In this document: positions 11,900 to 23,949 of the stretch, piece after piece
Position numbering within the stretch: the stretch's first letter is position 1
How the letters are laid out: each line of letters begins with the position of its first letter
Assembly: GCA_964036295.1 (NCBI GenBank)
Contig: OZ038464.1
Location: 16,662,443 to 16,726,442 of the forward strand
Direction of reading: 5' to 3'
DNA from: Plumapathes pennacea
Taxonomy: Eukaryota; Cnidaria; Anthozoa; Antipatharia; Myriopathidae
DNA: 64,000 nucleotides
Made by a program: the position numbers and the translations under genes
The notes under the pieces: model-generated
Told to the model about the DNA's origin: nothing
What the model saw: only the letters and a program-made list of their open reading frames with translations
Database searches by the model: none

Positions 11900-12150
11900 C
11901 TCAACTCCTGAACTGACAAATCAGTGAAACCGGCTACAGGTGTAACCACTCAAATGAAAAGCTCTCAATGAGTACATTCTAATAGCAGGTTCACTTCCAA
12001 CTCTTGAACTGTCAAATGAAACCTACAGGTGTAACCACTGAAAGCTCTCAATGTGTGCATTCTATAGCAATTTTCAATGAAAACTAATGGTGCGACCAAT
12101 CAAATGAAAGCTCTCAATGAGTACACTCTACTAGCAATGTTCATGTGGTT
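11900..12150 (+). repeat. Interspersed 90-bp repeat, about three units
   Basis: Three degenerate units share TCCAACTCNTGAACTG, GTGTAACCACTCAAATG and AAAGCTCTCAATGAGTACA. The same unit occurs at 9060-9150, at 14225-14380 and inverted at 60050-60320. Confidence 0.75.
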
Positions 12151-14224
12151 GTTAAACAGAGCTCATGTTTTCAGCAAATTGATCAATTTTAATTTGGAAA
12201 GGGAAGCACGATAGTGAAAGTGCATAAATGAGTGGGCGGATTATGTGGGTGAAGTATGTTACGCTCGTTAACTATACAAAAACACTTTTAAATATTAATC
12301 ATTAGCGCAAAATAACTATGAGCGAACTCTTTTCAACAAGATCATTAACTCTGAGAATCATATACTTAACTGCCTAGCACACCTGTCGATTTCGATATCT
12401 TCATCTCTGTGTTTCTGCATTTGGGCGATTGATTGATTGATTGATAATAACATATGGCACTGAAAGTGAAACTGAACTTAACATTCAGTGCACGAAATCT
12501 CTCAAATTGAAATATTTGTGTCTTTTCCCTCTGTTTGCTCTACTTTTCCGAGCTCTCAACTGCTTTACTTTTCAACTGCTACTTTGTCACTATGCTCTTC
12601 TCTGCTTTAACTTTGTTCTCTTTTGCTGCTGCTCTGTTATGTCTTTTGTACGCTGGAGTTTCTCCTCCTTGGTCTCGTTTTTGTTTCAGCCTCAGACTGC
12701 AGACTTCTTTTGTTCTCTCGGCTCTGTTGTCTTGTCCTGCATGTTCTGCTTCGCCCCTTTGTAGAATCCGAAATTGAAATTCGGAATTTACTCACTGGGT
12801 TATGGAGTTCAGAAAACTGTATCAGAAAATCCGGAATCTATAGGACCTTAGTGAAGTGCGCTATACGGGACGATCTGTTCTGGGCTACTAGTTTATTTGG
12901 CTTTGTCCTTGCCTACAGTTTCATTTTTTCCTCTCTATCTCTCTATTTTGTTCGTTACTCTCAGAGTTTTTTTCAAGGACCACGAAACAATTCATTTGCG
13001 CCGAAACGGTTTCTCAAACAGTCACAGTCAGCCTAATCGGAAAAAAATCTTTTTAGCAGTCAACATGTTTGATTGCATGAAATTAATCTTCGAAAGACTT
13101 ATTCCTTCTAATTTTCAAACTTAGAAGCAGGAAGCAGGAAATGATTTTAAAATTACCGGATGTCTGGTTTGAAATCTTGCCAACAAATTAGGCATCTATA
13201 TAATTATTTTTCTCCTTTGGTATGAAGATAAATACTGAAACCGAACAGATCTTGAAAAGACTGGGCGTTCCCTGGAAATGACTGACGTAAAATACTTCAG
13301 TGAGTCAAGAAATCACCGCTCATTCAGGTGATGAGACAACTGGATATCACCTGCTCCTCTGAGCGACGGCTCAGTGTTGTTCAATTTAGTGGCTAGAATG
13401 ACATCGTGACCGTTTGAAGCAGTCACAATCCCAAGCCGATCAGACTTTTGATAGCCGATATACAATCTTAACAAACCTGAACTTGAAGTTTCAACGACTC
13501 TAATACTGAGTGGCTGAAAGCGAGTTAGTAAAAGAAAAAAAAAGATACATTCGTTTTCCGAAAACCCATTCGATAAAAGGTCAGTTACGTCTTCTCAGTA
13601 CACTTCATGAATTATTTTGTTGGTATCTCAGGTTTTTGGGCGAGATCGATGTTTTTGTGGTTAAGACTTGGGTTTCCGTTGAATCGTATTGAAATCTATA
13701 GCATATGGTTATACCATGGTTTGAAGTATCTGCGTTTGTTGGGGGAAAAAACACTTGATTTCGTACTTTGAGAGTGTAAGTCTCGGATTTTTTTTCTGCT
13801 ACTCTACTGCTCAAGTTGTTTCATATAAAGATTACTTTCAAGTTCTCATTCTCTATCCAAAGTTCATATGTATGCACTTCATTATATGTATGTCATGTAA
13901 TTTCGTGTTTTGACGTTTAATTGTTCGGCATAAAGAGTCACTGTGAATTTCCCTGCGGATTTCACATTTCCTAAACTTGCGTGAATCGGCTTCCTGTATT
14001 TATCTACAACGTCTTTGTGGTATTTTGGAGTAGCTCAAATGCACCGCTAATTGTTTTATGCCAAAATGTCTACAGTATTAGCATAATCGATGATTCAAAG
14101 ATTATGCATTCATGAACAAGTGCGTTTAATACAAGTTAGTGTGGCTGAAAGAAATCGCTTTGCCTGAAAATTTTGGCGAACCAAACAAGTGCGCTAAGGA
14201 AATGACAAACAAATTATTTCAAAG
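12151..14224. other. No supported gene; T/C-rich ORF stretch
   Basis: Positions 12440-13125 hold overlapping ORFs in two frames, rich in Leu, Phe, Ser and Cys, as expected of a T-rich strand. No initiation, splice or domain evidence supports any of them. The rest is non-repetitive and shows nothing I can name. Confidence 0.4.
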
Positions 14225-14380
14225 TTTTAATTTCCAACTCCTGGACTATTAAATGAAACCTAAAGTGTGACCATCAAATGAAAGCTCTCGATGAGTACGT
14301 TTTAACAGTAGTGTTCACTTCCAACTCCTGAACAGCCAAATGAAAAATAGGTGTGACCACTCGAATGAAGGCTTTCCATA
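14225..14380 (+). repeat. Interspersed 90-bp repeat, two units
   Basis: Two units of the same family as 11900-12150 (AATGAAACCTA, GTGTGACCA, AATGAAAGCTCTCGATGAGTA). Confidence 0.7.
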
Positions 14381-14572
14381 ACTGAAGTAAATTATAATTG
14401 CAGGGTACACGTTGTTGGCAGAGATAATGGTCTTTGCGTCTTTGAACAGGGAATCAAGGCACTGAAACGATTCTTTCTTCTCTGATTTTGGCTACAATTC
14501 CAGTTCTTTTAGCACAGACACACACAAAGTACATTATTTTCAAGAGTCAGGATTTTAACACTTTTATTTCGA

Positions 14573-15081
14573 CCCCCAATACATTTGAATGCCTCACATG
14601 TAATTAAATATCAATCCTTTGGAAGAGCACTTCCAAACAAATCCCGCCGTCTCTTTCTCACTCGAAATATCAAATTCACTTATAAAAATTTTAATTGTTC
14701 AGTAAGTTCCCTCGGCATCTCAGTTGTGTTTGGACATTTTCTCTTCGAAGGAAATCTTGTTGTGTACAATAGATTAATGCGTTCCCTGAACGAAGTTCCA
14801 ATGAAAAACTATCGCTAAAGCTGAGAAGGTAAATCATGTAAACTCAACCGGAATGATACCATTATTGCGTTGTTGAACAAAGGTCCTGGTTTTAGTTCAA
14901 TTTGCACAAAGAAACATAGAACTGAAAACAGTTAAAAGAGAATTCATCTCATTTTGTCGTAACCATAGCATTCAGTTTGAAAACGAATAACTTTGTGGTT
15001 TCGTTTCTCCTCCTATAATGCACCGCGGGTTAAGCGTGGCGTAAGAGTTTCGATGCGAGCCGCGCGCAGACTGGGTACGAT
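14573..15081 (-). other. 3' UTR of MFSD12-like gene A with poly(A) signal
   Basis: On the minus strand AATAAA lies at 14578-14573, about 505 bp after the TAA stop of gene A. It is the first clear signal downstream of the stop. Confidence 0.5.
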
Positions 15082-15362
15082 TTATTTTCGCCCAGCGCGC
15101 CTTCCCAGCATAGGAGATGGAACGAACGGCGAGGCCAACCTCATGGCAGCGCAGTTTTCCATCGCTCGAGGAAGTAGCAGCAAATTCTTTGTTTCGAATG
15201 ATATGTAAGTGTTTTCTTCGCGCGAGCTGCCCAGGCTTTCGGCTTCTTCGGCTGCGTCGGCTTCGTCGCTCATGTCCGGGAACGAGTCCACAGTTGAATC
15301 GTCTTCGTGTTCACTCGCCTCGTCGTCGAGGTTCGTCTGCACCGCAATTTCACGTCTTTCGA
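15082..15362 (-). CDS. Exon 10 of copy A: acidic C-terminal tail
   Basis: This exon begins after TACTGCAG and completes a phase-1 codon. The tail starts VERREIAVQTNLDDE, which matches the D tail start (VQVNHIATQTSLDEQ). The shared IAxQTxLD motif is therefore conserved between paralogues and could be a sorting or binding motif. A run of Asp/Glu/Ser follows (EASEHEDDSTVDS, DMSDEADAAEEAE), then a less acidic end with the TAA stop at 15084-15082. If the donor at 15527 were not used, the frame would stop at a TGA about 11 bp further on. Confidence 0.75.
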
Positions 15363-18300
15363 CTGCAGTATCGTAAACAATAAACAATGTCGTAAACAAA
15401 AAGAAAACACTTAACTGCAACCGAATCTTTTTTGCCTGCAACGCCGTAAACGACAAACGCTATTATTGTAAACAACAAATAGTAATGTAACAAAACAGGA
15501 AAATAATAATACATCATGACGTCACACCTTTTTTCTTGCAGGTGAATCCAGAGTCAAAAAATAGGATTATCAATAGAAGGGCGATGCCGGCAGCAGCTCC
15601 AGGAGCGAAGCTCTGCACGTTACGAAGGAATATGTCACAAGCTTCGCACTCCGTTCTGACAAAGAAGAAGAAACGAACAGTCAGCCATACTCGTTTCCAG
15701 GCTCTTTCCTGGCGGACGGTGTAGAGAAATAAGTCTGGGAAAGGGGTGCCAATCATGCAAGGTAAATATTCGAGGTTTTATAGCCATTAATTTCACTACC
15801 TCTGTGATTGGCGCTGTTTTTGTTTTCTGGCTTTTGGCCTCTGCTACCGAAACAGTTGAAGTTCTAATGATCCGACATCTTTTTCAACTTTAAAAATTTC
15901 TAAAAGTTGAGGAAGAAGTTGACGACGTCATCATTTACGTCATCACTTACGTCATGTTGGTGCGCGGGTTCATTTCCTGGATGATGGCAATCACTGCACC
16001 GCTGGACAGTTTATCGGTAAAGCTGATGGCTCCGTAGACGAATGCTCCTGATTTCTAGAGCAGCAAGAAAAAGAAGGGAAATACAATTAGTAAAAACTCG
16101 AAGAAAAGGCCTGTACAAATTCCAAGGAGAAGCTCCTTCAACCATGATGCCATGCGCGCATTGTCGTCGTAACGGCCACTTTGAGAACCTCAAATCCAAG
16201 GATCTTCAAATTGGTTTCACCATCCGACGCAGTGTTCTTCGATGGAATGACAATATTTGTCCCGAGAACCAGATTCCAAAACTCATTATGGCGGCGTGCC
16301 TTCCACAGTAAAGCCGCAGAAATACATCGTTACGTTTTTTTCTTATTCCTTGGAAGAACCTTGTCTTGGTCGTGGCTCAACATAAAGTTTGTTTGTTACT
16401 ACAATTCTTAATCTACAAAATGCTGGCGTTGAAATTGGTTCACGTCTGACACTAAACGCGAGTGTTTTGCACCTGATCATTTCCAATGAGTTCTGCTATC
16501 AGCGACAGTGATGTTACCAACATGATGGAGCCACCGCAGCCCATGAGAACGGCAGGCACATAAACTGCGTTTCTCCCTTCAATGGACTGAAGGAAGAACC
16601 AGATGCATGCTCCAAGGGCCAGCGTGGAACCGAAGCAGAAAGTGAGCTGAAAACAAAGGAACGTGTTCAGTGTTCAGGTCATGTAAGAAGAACAGTTGGT
16701 GAAAACCAAAATGTTTTTGGAAACAGATGAAACACAGTCAAATGGCGGGTCGACACCGGTTGTACATACATACGTACATACATGCATGCACAGTCACAGA
16801 CATGCATACCTTGCTTCCAAGCTTTTTGTTCAATAGTTTGACGCCTGTGCTCGCTACGACTCCAGTAACAAGAACTACAAGAGGGAAGTATGCTATGGCT
16901 TCCTACAAATGAAACAACATGTCATCAGGACAGAACACAATAAAAAGGCGCTATCTCGTGCTGCTGAAGATTAACACGCTTTTTGTTCAGTAGTTTGACG
17001 CCTGTGCTCGCTGCGACTCCAGTAACAAGAATTACAAGAGAGAAGTATTCTATGGCTTCCTACAAAATGAAACCAACATGTCATCAGGACAGAACACAAG
17101 GAAAAGGCACTATCTCATATTGCCGAAGATTAACACGCTTGTGTCGTATATGTGAAGCCGCCGTAAGGCGAAAACAAAATCCACCATCTGACTACTGTCA
17201 CTTGTTCAAATCCATTTTTACTGATACTAAGACCTGTTTCAAACGTCGAACTTCACATGAGTCTATTACATTATACATTGGCTGAAACAACCTTGTATTC
17301 GACGCATGTGAAGTTCGACGTTTGAAACAGGCCTAAGTTGGCTTATGGCTAGTCAGTGGAGTCCGTGGTGTCTCACCTTCTCAAAATGCAAAGTCTCCGT
17401 CAGGTAGAGAGGGAGGTAGGACTGAGAGATGTTCACAACCAGGCGACTACACGTGTACACAAAGCCGACCTGTACCGGAAAGAAATAGTACGAGGTGATC
17501 TTCCTTATATGGCGTGGTACTCTACTGAGGTTTTGGCAGGGGGTTCCGCTGATGCCCTCAAACCCTGACCTTCGGTTCAAGACACAAATTAAAAAATATC
17601 GCTATCCGTATGTCTTAGGCAAAGTGCTGTGAATTTGCGATTTAAGACCCCGAAGTCTTTCAACTTAATACGAACGCCATGCCGGCGTCGCAATGACAAC
17701 GTAACTTCTGGTGACAGCAAAGAATGCAATTCATAGAACAGAACGTTGAATATCTCTTCTGACTCCGGAAGCAATAGGTACTTAATGCGAGACTCCAAGC
17801 CGGAGAACGACATCAGTATATTACGTATGAAAAAACGACCCTATTCAAGACGCTAAAATGTAAATTGTATACTCTGTTTAGACAGAGAACCCTGTTCAGC
17901 GAAACTTCCCTATATAGGAAATATAGTGAAGTATCCCCTTCTTGTTGTCAGTTCAAGACGCCACGTTTCTTCCGTGACACCCCCGTATTTTCCCCACATC
18001 TTGCTACAATCCTGGACAAATGTATGTGGACTAAATCGAGCGGCTCTTAGCTCACAATAGCGAACACATATAATCCTCTGTACGACTTTCGTTCTCTTTA
18101 TTTCGTCGTTCACCACACCTCTCTCCCTCTCGTATCTCTCCAATGGATGTCTTACCTTGTAAAACCCTGGTTCTGTTAGCCAGCGTTTCCATGTTCTTTC
18201 TCTGTTGTTTCCCGCCCCCATCTTCTCGATAATTTCGAAGCTCCGGTTCTTCTCCAGCTTCTGCTCCTGGTACTTCGTGTCTCTGTTCGTCGTTTTTCCT

Positions 18301-21300
18301 GATTTCTTGCTTATACTTGTAACGACATACGGGGAAGCGCTATTTTGCTTGCGAGATGAATCAGGTCGCCACGTGACTTCCAACAGAGCTACGAAGAGTT
18401 CAAGATAAATAGAGTCCAGCTAGATGGTCATTTGCAGCTAATCCGCAATCTTTTTGCAAGAGCAAAGAAAAGAATTACAACACTCCCATTACGCAAATCT
18501 GGCTTCAATTCAATAACAACTTTTACAATTGTATTGGACCAATTTCCCTACAAAAGCGCACGTGTACAATTCCATGGCCAAATGCTGTTGCATTTGCAGC
18601 TATGCATTTTAGACCTGTAATCGTGACTGTTTACAGACTTTCGTCAGATTAGAGTCCGTTTAATTGGGTTAGAATAATTGTCCAACTTGTAAAATACACG
18701 TGTGAATGTTTATTGAATTGACCCCTGGGCTAATCTTCATTAACTTCCCCGCCGAAGAGGTTTTCGTCTCCACCCCGCCCTCCGCCCGCCCCCCCCCCCC
18801 CCCCCCCCTCCGAGTTAGCTTGCGAAAACGGCGGCTAATTTGGCCGCCCTACCAGAGGCAGCAGCTGGTTTTGCTGCAATGTCTCGATGAGCAAAAGCCA
18901 GTTCAATTAATGACAACTTACACCGGGTGACTGTTCTAGTATTAGTGGCACTATACTTCATGAACTACTTTCCTCTCCTTTTTTGACCGCATAAGCAGGG
19001 AGAGTTTCTTACATTTCATTTCGCTCTTCTCCTTCTCCAGTTCCCTTTCTTTCTTCTTCTGCTTCCATTTGATCAAAGCCTGGGAAGGAGGTTCCTTAGT
19101 ACCGACGTGGAATATGATGTTGAACACAGTGCCCGTGCCTACCACGATGAAACCCAAGTACTGCGGCAAAAGTACAGACAAGTTTTGAAGTTAAACCCAA
19201 GTACTGCGGCAAAAGTACAGACAAGTTTTGAAGTTGGGTAGTCACGGAAGAAACGTGGCGTTTTGAGATGGCAGCAAGAAGAAAATGTATATTAATATTG
19301 CTGGTAATGATAAAAACAGATCTCCAGCTTCCCTTGCCTGACTGGTAGTATCACGCGAGTTATACACCTCCCCCCCTCCCCCCACATTTTGGGTGGGAAT
19401 GTGCCGCCCGGGTCTCAAAAACCCTACCCTAGTCTACACCTCCTCCCCATCCGAATGTTTTGTACTCGCCCCAGTCTTACACTCGGATTAACTTGGGAGT
19501 AGGAACTCCGGCTATGCAGGCTATATTTCAGACCAAAATATGCGATTTCTCGACCCTAATTCGGACACCCCGACAACGGGATATAACATACTGAACCTTT
19601 ACCATAAATTGCTTCCAGACGTTGGGTGAAAGAGTAACTTCCTCGCTCTGACCCAAGAGAATCCATGTAACACCATATACATAGATCCCACAAAGAAATG
19701 TGAGGGCAGACCTGAGAAGAGAAAAATCCATATGTAAACTTCACCCCTCCCCAGTAGGGCACAAATTGCTCACTTTGTGTGCGGTCACCAATGCAAAATG
19801 GCGGCAAGTCAGCAACAGTCGACCACGCTAAGATTTTGCAGTGTTTACTGACATAGAAAGAGGCTGGAACTCTCGCATGTGATACAGGGCCAACAGTGGA
19901 CTAATCGTGAGTACTTTTTTGCTTTATTTCTGTTTGAAGTCTTTAAATTTTGTCCGGTATCACTTTAAAAGTGGTCGGTTGACTGCAGACGAGCAACACG
20001 GGAGCGAAACACGTGGTATAAACAGTTTGTAGTGCATCCCCATGTTTGTTTGAATGCGACAATGCTATGTTTCTAACAGTAGAGCTCAATGGAGCTATCA
20101 AGTAATTATCCTTGATACTGTAGTACTCTTTTAGATGCACAGAGCTGGTATAAATATAAGATGAAAATGAGCTGGACATCCTATTTTTGTATCCAGTATC
20201 CACGTTTAATCCGATCGTCGGATCAGTATAATTTCTGGGTGTCCTCTATCCGGTTTGATTTAAAAATAAATCCAACTTTAGTTCTCAAAAACCAAGAAGG
20301 GAGACAAAGATAAGACCATTCTTTCGTGATTCCTGATTGGTCGCTGTTGAGAACGGAAGTCGTTTGTCAGCTCGGTTTTGCAGACGGTAGTTTTTTCGGC
20401 CTCGGAAAGTAGCGGATGAAAAATCCGTCTGTTTCGCAGGCTACATTTCAATGAGAAGCCGTGTGGAGCGAAGATAAAACTAAAAATAGACAAAGACCGA
20501 CACGACAAGTGTTACAAGGTCGGAGTTCGACGACTGATCGTACACAAGAGCAATGATCGTAAAAGCGCTGGTCAGTAGAATGGTTTTTGTGGTTTTTGTG
20601 ATGTGATAGTTAGTGATACTTAAGTGATGGCAACTTCTGTCATGAACGTTTGGCTACAAGACGTGCAGGAATTCGATGGCATTTTTGTGTCTGACTCAGA
20701 ACACCAGAGATAAACGTACAGCAGAATAGGGTGAGGGTTTTCAGTCCCGGACGGCATACTCCCACTCAAATTTTTGAGGAATACCCTGTTCGTCACTGTT
20801 TTTGTCACATCTGACTACACTAGTTAAACCTGCATTAAGGTCTCGACAAAGGTTCACGAGGCCCTCTCGGAAAAAAAGATCATTTTAGCGTTACAATTAC
20901 AATTTAATGTACATACACGTATTATATATCGTTGCAAAGGTCTTGGACTGCAGAACATAGATGTTTTCGGAGACCCTCGTCCCAAAACGATCAAAATACA
21001 TGGTCGTGACACGTATACAATGACAGCTTTCAGTACTGCACCGGAAATATTTCGCTGCTTGCAAGAGATTGCGACACGAAATAAATAATAGCTTCAGACC
21101 AGCACAGTTGATAATACCAATGTATTTTTCCCGTTTTTCAACATGAAGCATATCCTACCTTATCGAAATAAGCTCCATTCGCTCGCTTTTTCTGGAAGTT
21201 ATCTCTGTCAGCAGTGCTAAATGTGAGATTTGCGTGATTCCCCAAGCGACTGCAGCTACGACGCCCACGCTAACGTAGAAAACTACCTTCGATAAGGTGC

Positions 21301-21682
21301 TGCTGTCACTGCAGCTGATACACCCGATGTACAAGAAGGGAAACATCAGAGACAACGAAAGAGTCCCGGCTAAATGCCAGGCTTTCCGTCGACCGTAACG
21401 ACAAACCGTCTGATCGCAGTATATGGCTGCTACTGGAGTAAAAACCGCATCGGATATATACGGCGCAAATACGATATAACCCACCACTTCGCTGGGAAGA
21501 CCTTGAACTTTTGTGAGGAAGAGGAGAAAATAGGTGTTCCATGCGTTTTGAACTAGATGGTTGAAAATATGTCCCACGGAAAGAGAAAAGCGCTGCTGTA
21601 AAGGCATACGAGCTTTTGTGATAGAGCATTTGTTTGGGCCTCCTTCATCTTTGTCGCTCTGGAGAGGGCGTCTGCCAGGCAT
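15082..21682 (-). CDS. MFSD12-like major facilitator, copy A (complete, ten exons)
   Basis: Exons: 21682-21159, 19711-19603, 19160-19013, 18388-18156, 17469-17377, 16902-16810, 16646-16473, 16054-15951, 15655-15528, 15362-15082. All introns are GT-AG and phases agree (2,0,1,0,0,0,0,2,1), giving 628 residues. Exon 1 encodes TM1-TM4, exon 2 TM5, exon 3 TM6, exon 4 a 77-codon Lys/Arg-rich central loop ending WLTEPGFYK, exon 5 TM7, exon 6 TM8, exon 7 TM9-10, exon 8 TM11, exon 9 TM12 and exon 10 an acidic cytosolic tail. The MFS motif after TM2 reads DQTVCRYGRRK (D90, Q91), where B, C and D have DR. The WLxxPxxYKVGF and ISQSYLPLYL segments place it with MFSD12 (MFS_2/GPH type), whose vertebrate members act in cystine/cysteine handling of lysosomes and melanosomes. 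Substrate and organelle here are inferred. It is longer than vertebrate MFSD12 (about 480 residues) because of the loop and tail. Confidence 0.85.
16810..17059 (-). repeat. Tandem duplication of exon 6 in copy A
   Basis: A unit of about 165 bp (exon 6 plus upstream intron) is repeated head to tail. The copy used in the model is 16902-16810, 31 codons (EAIAYFPLVVLV... ending LGSK) with donor AAG|GTATGC. The second copy begins at 17059 after TTTGTAG. It keeps an open frame (EAIEYFSLVILV... ending NKK) but loses LGSK and the donor where the repeat ends at about 16978. The surrounding intron words (CATGTCATCAGGACAGAACAC, GAAGATTAACACGCTT) also occur twice. Confidence 0.85.
17226..17336. mobile_element. 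Short palindromic MITE in intron 5 of copy A
   Basis: CCTGTTTCAAACGTCGAACT at about 17231-17250 is inverted at about 17312-17331 (AGTTCGACGTTTGAAACAGG). The arms extend through CACATG around a loop of about 45 bp. It is non-coding. Confidence 0.75.
17589..18155 (-). other. Intron 4 of copy A
   Basis: Between the exon 4 donor (AAG|GTAAGA) and the exon 5 acceptor (TACAG at 17470). ORFs here on either strand have no domain features. Confidence 0.5.
18790..18810. repeat. Poly-C run
   Basis: A homopolymer C tract of about 20 bp inside intron 3 of copy A. A second C-rich stretch lies near 19370. Confidence 0.9.
19151..19236 (-). repeat. 43-bp tandem duplication that doubles the exon 3 acceptor of copy A
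   Basis: The sequence from AACTTCAAAACTTGTCTGTA through CTTTTGCCGCAG|TACTTGGG occurs twice in a row, 43 bp apart. Two identical 3' splice sites therefore exist, with exon starts at 19160 and 19203. Only 19160 keeps the frame, since 43 is not a multiple of three. Confidence 0.9.
19712..21158 (-). other. Intron 1 of copy A
   Basis: This 1.45-kb intron separates exon 1 (TM1-TM4) from exon 2. Positions about 20690-20800 carry the dispersed CCCGGACGGCATACTCC / TTTGAGGAATACC repeat that recurs near 47300-47390 and at the right edge of the window. No further exon is seen. Confidence 0.5.
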
Positions 21683-21994
21683 TTGGCTATCTAAAAACGT
21701 TGGTCAGCGGTCTGAAAAATCGTCTGAAAAATCGTAATAATCGAGACGATAATCTCTCAGTAAAAATCAAATTTATTATGTTATTGTTTTCACGGGAAAT
21801 GCGAAAAACTTTGGCACGACGTTTGCAAATTACGTGCGGATTGTATCCAAGGCTAGCCCAAGATGCGTGGGCAAACCCACGTCGCTTTTTCGTTGGTTGA
21901 GAAATTTGATCGTCAGTTTCCGCGACTCAGATTTGCATAAACGATTGTTTATGAAACTTTGAATTCGCACATGCACAGGATCGGGACACTGTTC
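21683..21994. other. 5' flank of exon 1 of copy A
   Basis: About 310 bp upstream of the exon 1 ATG (21682). No clear TATA box. Small ORFs are without features. Confidence 0.35.
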
Positions 21995-23131
21995 GGTCCG
22001 TGGGCGTTTCGTTCATCCAAAAATCAAAAATATTGAAAATTGGATTCACCCTTGAAACGTGATTTCAATCGTTCAATAGCTACTGTGTGTTGATTTCAAG
22101 TGTGGATGAAATACCTTGAAGGTTAGAGTCACGTCCGTAAATTGATTTCACAGGGCTGAATTCAATTTTCAAAAAATTGAATTCACCCGTCGCTACGTTC
22201 AAAAACCCCACATATCCTAAATAAAAATGCACTGAAACACTTGTTCATGCCGTTTTTCGAAAACCGTGACACGCAAGCTCTTTTCACGGTAAATTCCTGT
22301 GTGGTAGTGGGGTGGGTAGTTGAGAGGCCTTGTCACGTTTTCTGTGGGGGGAGGGGGGAGAGCGAGAAGCGCACGTGGAAGAGCACGTGGTCTGGGTTCT
22401 GATTGATAAGGCTTGGTTTCCCGCTTTTTTGCCTGTCTTGAGTCGAGATCAGAACGGAGAGAGCTTCTGTGAATACCGTGCTCATTGCAGTATCGACGAA
22501 TACTCATTTCACTAAGACCCCGGACGTTTGGATGCTGCCGTTTTAGTTCCTCGCTATCAAATCACTCATGTTAAGAATGCGACCTCTAGTTTGCCTGTGG
22601 CCCGATACCCGTAATGATCCAATTTTCGTGTCTGACCACTTTCGCTTGAAAACAAGATGTGTGATGAACTCCGGAGTAACCACCTCGTCCATGTTAATCT
22701 TCCACTGTCCAGTTACACGTGATCTCCCCTGCACTCAACCTCCCCTCTCCTCCCCCCTCTCCCCCCTCTCCCCCTCCCCCCCTCCCACAGAGAACGTGAC
22801 GCAGTCTCTCAACTACCCACCCCACTACCACACAGGAATTTACCGTGAAAAGAGCTTGCGTGTCACGGTTTTCGAAAAACGGCATGAACAAGTGTTTCAG
22901 TGCATTTTTATTTAGGATATGTGGGGTTTTTGAACGTAGCGACGGGTGAATTCAATTTTTTGAAAATTGAATTCAGCCCTGTGAAATCAATTTACGGACG
23001 TGACGCTAATCTTCAAGGTATTTCATATGAAATCAACACACAGTAGCTATTGAACGATTGAAATCACGTTTCAGGGGTGAATCCAATTTTCAATATTTTT
23101 GATTTTTGGATGAACGAAACGCCCACGGACC
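21995..23131. mobile_element. 1.14-kb DNA transposon with 330-bp terminal inverted repeats
   Basis: The left arm 21995-22326 (begins GGTCCGTGGGCGTTTCGTTC) is the near-perfect reverse complement of 22801-23131. The middle about 470 bp is unique. On its minus strand a remnant frame reads EELKRQHPNVRGLSEMSIRR followed by YCNEHGIHRSSL, a helix-turn-helix-like segment. It is interrupted by frame changes relative to a preceding 63-codon piece (22734-22543). This looks like the decayed DNA-binding end of a transposase or integrase-like protein. I cannot assign the superfamily, and no clear target-site duplication is seen. Confidence 0.8.
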
Positions 23132-23759
23132 CTGTCCTTTAAAAATGCCGTGTTTACACGAGACACAATTACCTTGGTGAAAGCATTTACTTTACTGTAG
23201 TAAACTTACTACGAGTGTAGACAATTTACAAAACATTGGTAAATGTAGTTCAGAACAGTAGAAAATTTACCGTAGTAAATGCCAAGGGCATGGTAAATGC
23301 AAATTTACCGTGGCAATTTTTTTCTGCGGTAAATGTTACGGCATCGAATAATTGGTGAAATTAACACATTTTCCAGACTCGAAGAAAGTACACAAGCGAC
23401 TTGTAATACAGTTTCCAAAAGATACATGTACTTGGTTCGGATGAACTCGGATACTTCTTCAGAAAGGATGAGCAAATTTCACTCGTTTATCCCTTTTGAA
23501 GAAATAACTGAGTTTTACACAAACGGCGTTTTGTGAAGCAATCCCCAAGCTGTTGTAGTTTGTTGTGCACAGGTCGGCTCCAGTCGATGCCTCAAATAAA
23601 TCGTTTCATTCATTTTGTATCTGCATCTTGTTTTACGAAAATCACCCTCCGCAATGAATTAAACTTGAATGCTTAGCTACCGCTTTTTGAGGTTGCCCGC
23701 CAGACTGACTGACTGACTAACACTAGAAATCGAGACAAGACGAAGAAGAGCGTGCAGAA
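23132..23759. other. No supported gene
   Basis: Positions about 23170-23350 repeat TTTACCGTAGTAAATG-like words, an internally repetitive AT-rich stretch. The 67-codon ORF at 23333-23536 lacks recognisable features. Confidence 0.35.
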
Positions 23760-23949
23760 AATGGTGCTTCTGCCCTAGCGACAAGGCTCTCACAATACGA
23801 TCTTGGAGGGAATGGACCGTTTGCAGTCTAGATATAACGCCCCAATTAGCGCCACGAAAAAGCGAGGAGATACTCCATTATTAGTGTGGTACCAGCTCTT
23901 ACGAGAACTAGATTACTGCGTCGGCGTGGCGATAAAAGGGCTGGTTTGT

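Noticed and set aside
12441..13125. Overlapping Leu/Phe/Cys-rich plus-strand ORFs that look like membrane proteins
   Set aside because: Hydrophobicity arises from T-rich DNA in two frames at once. No splice, start or family evidence.
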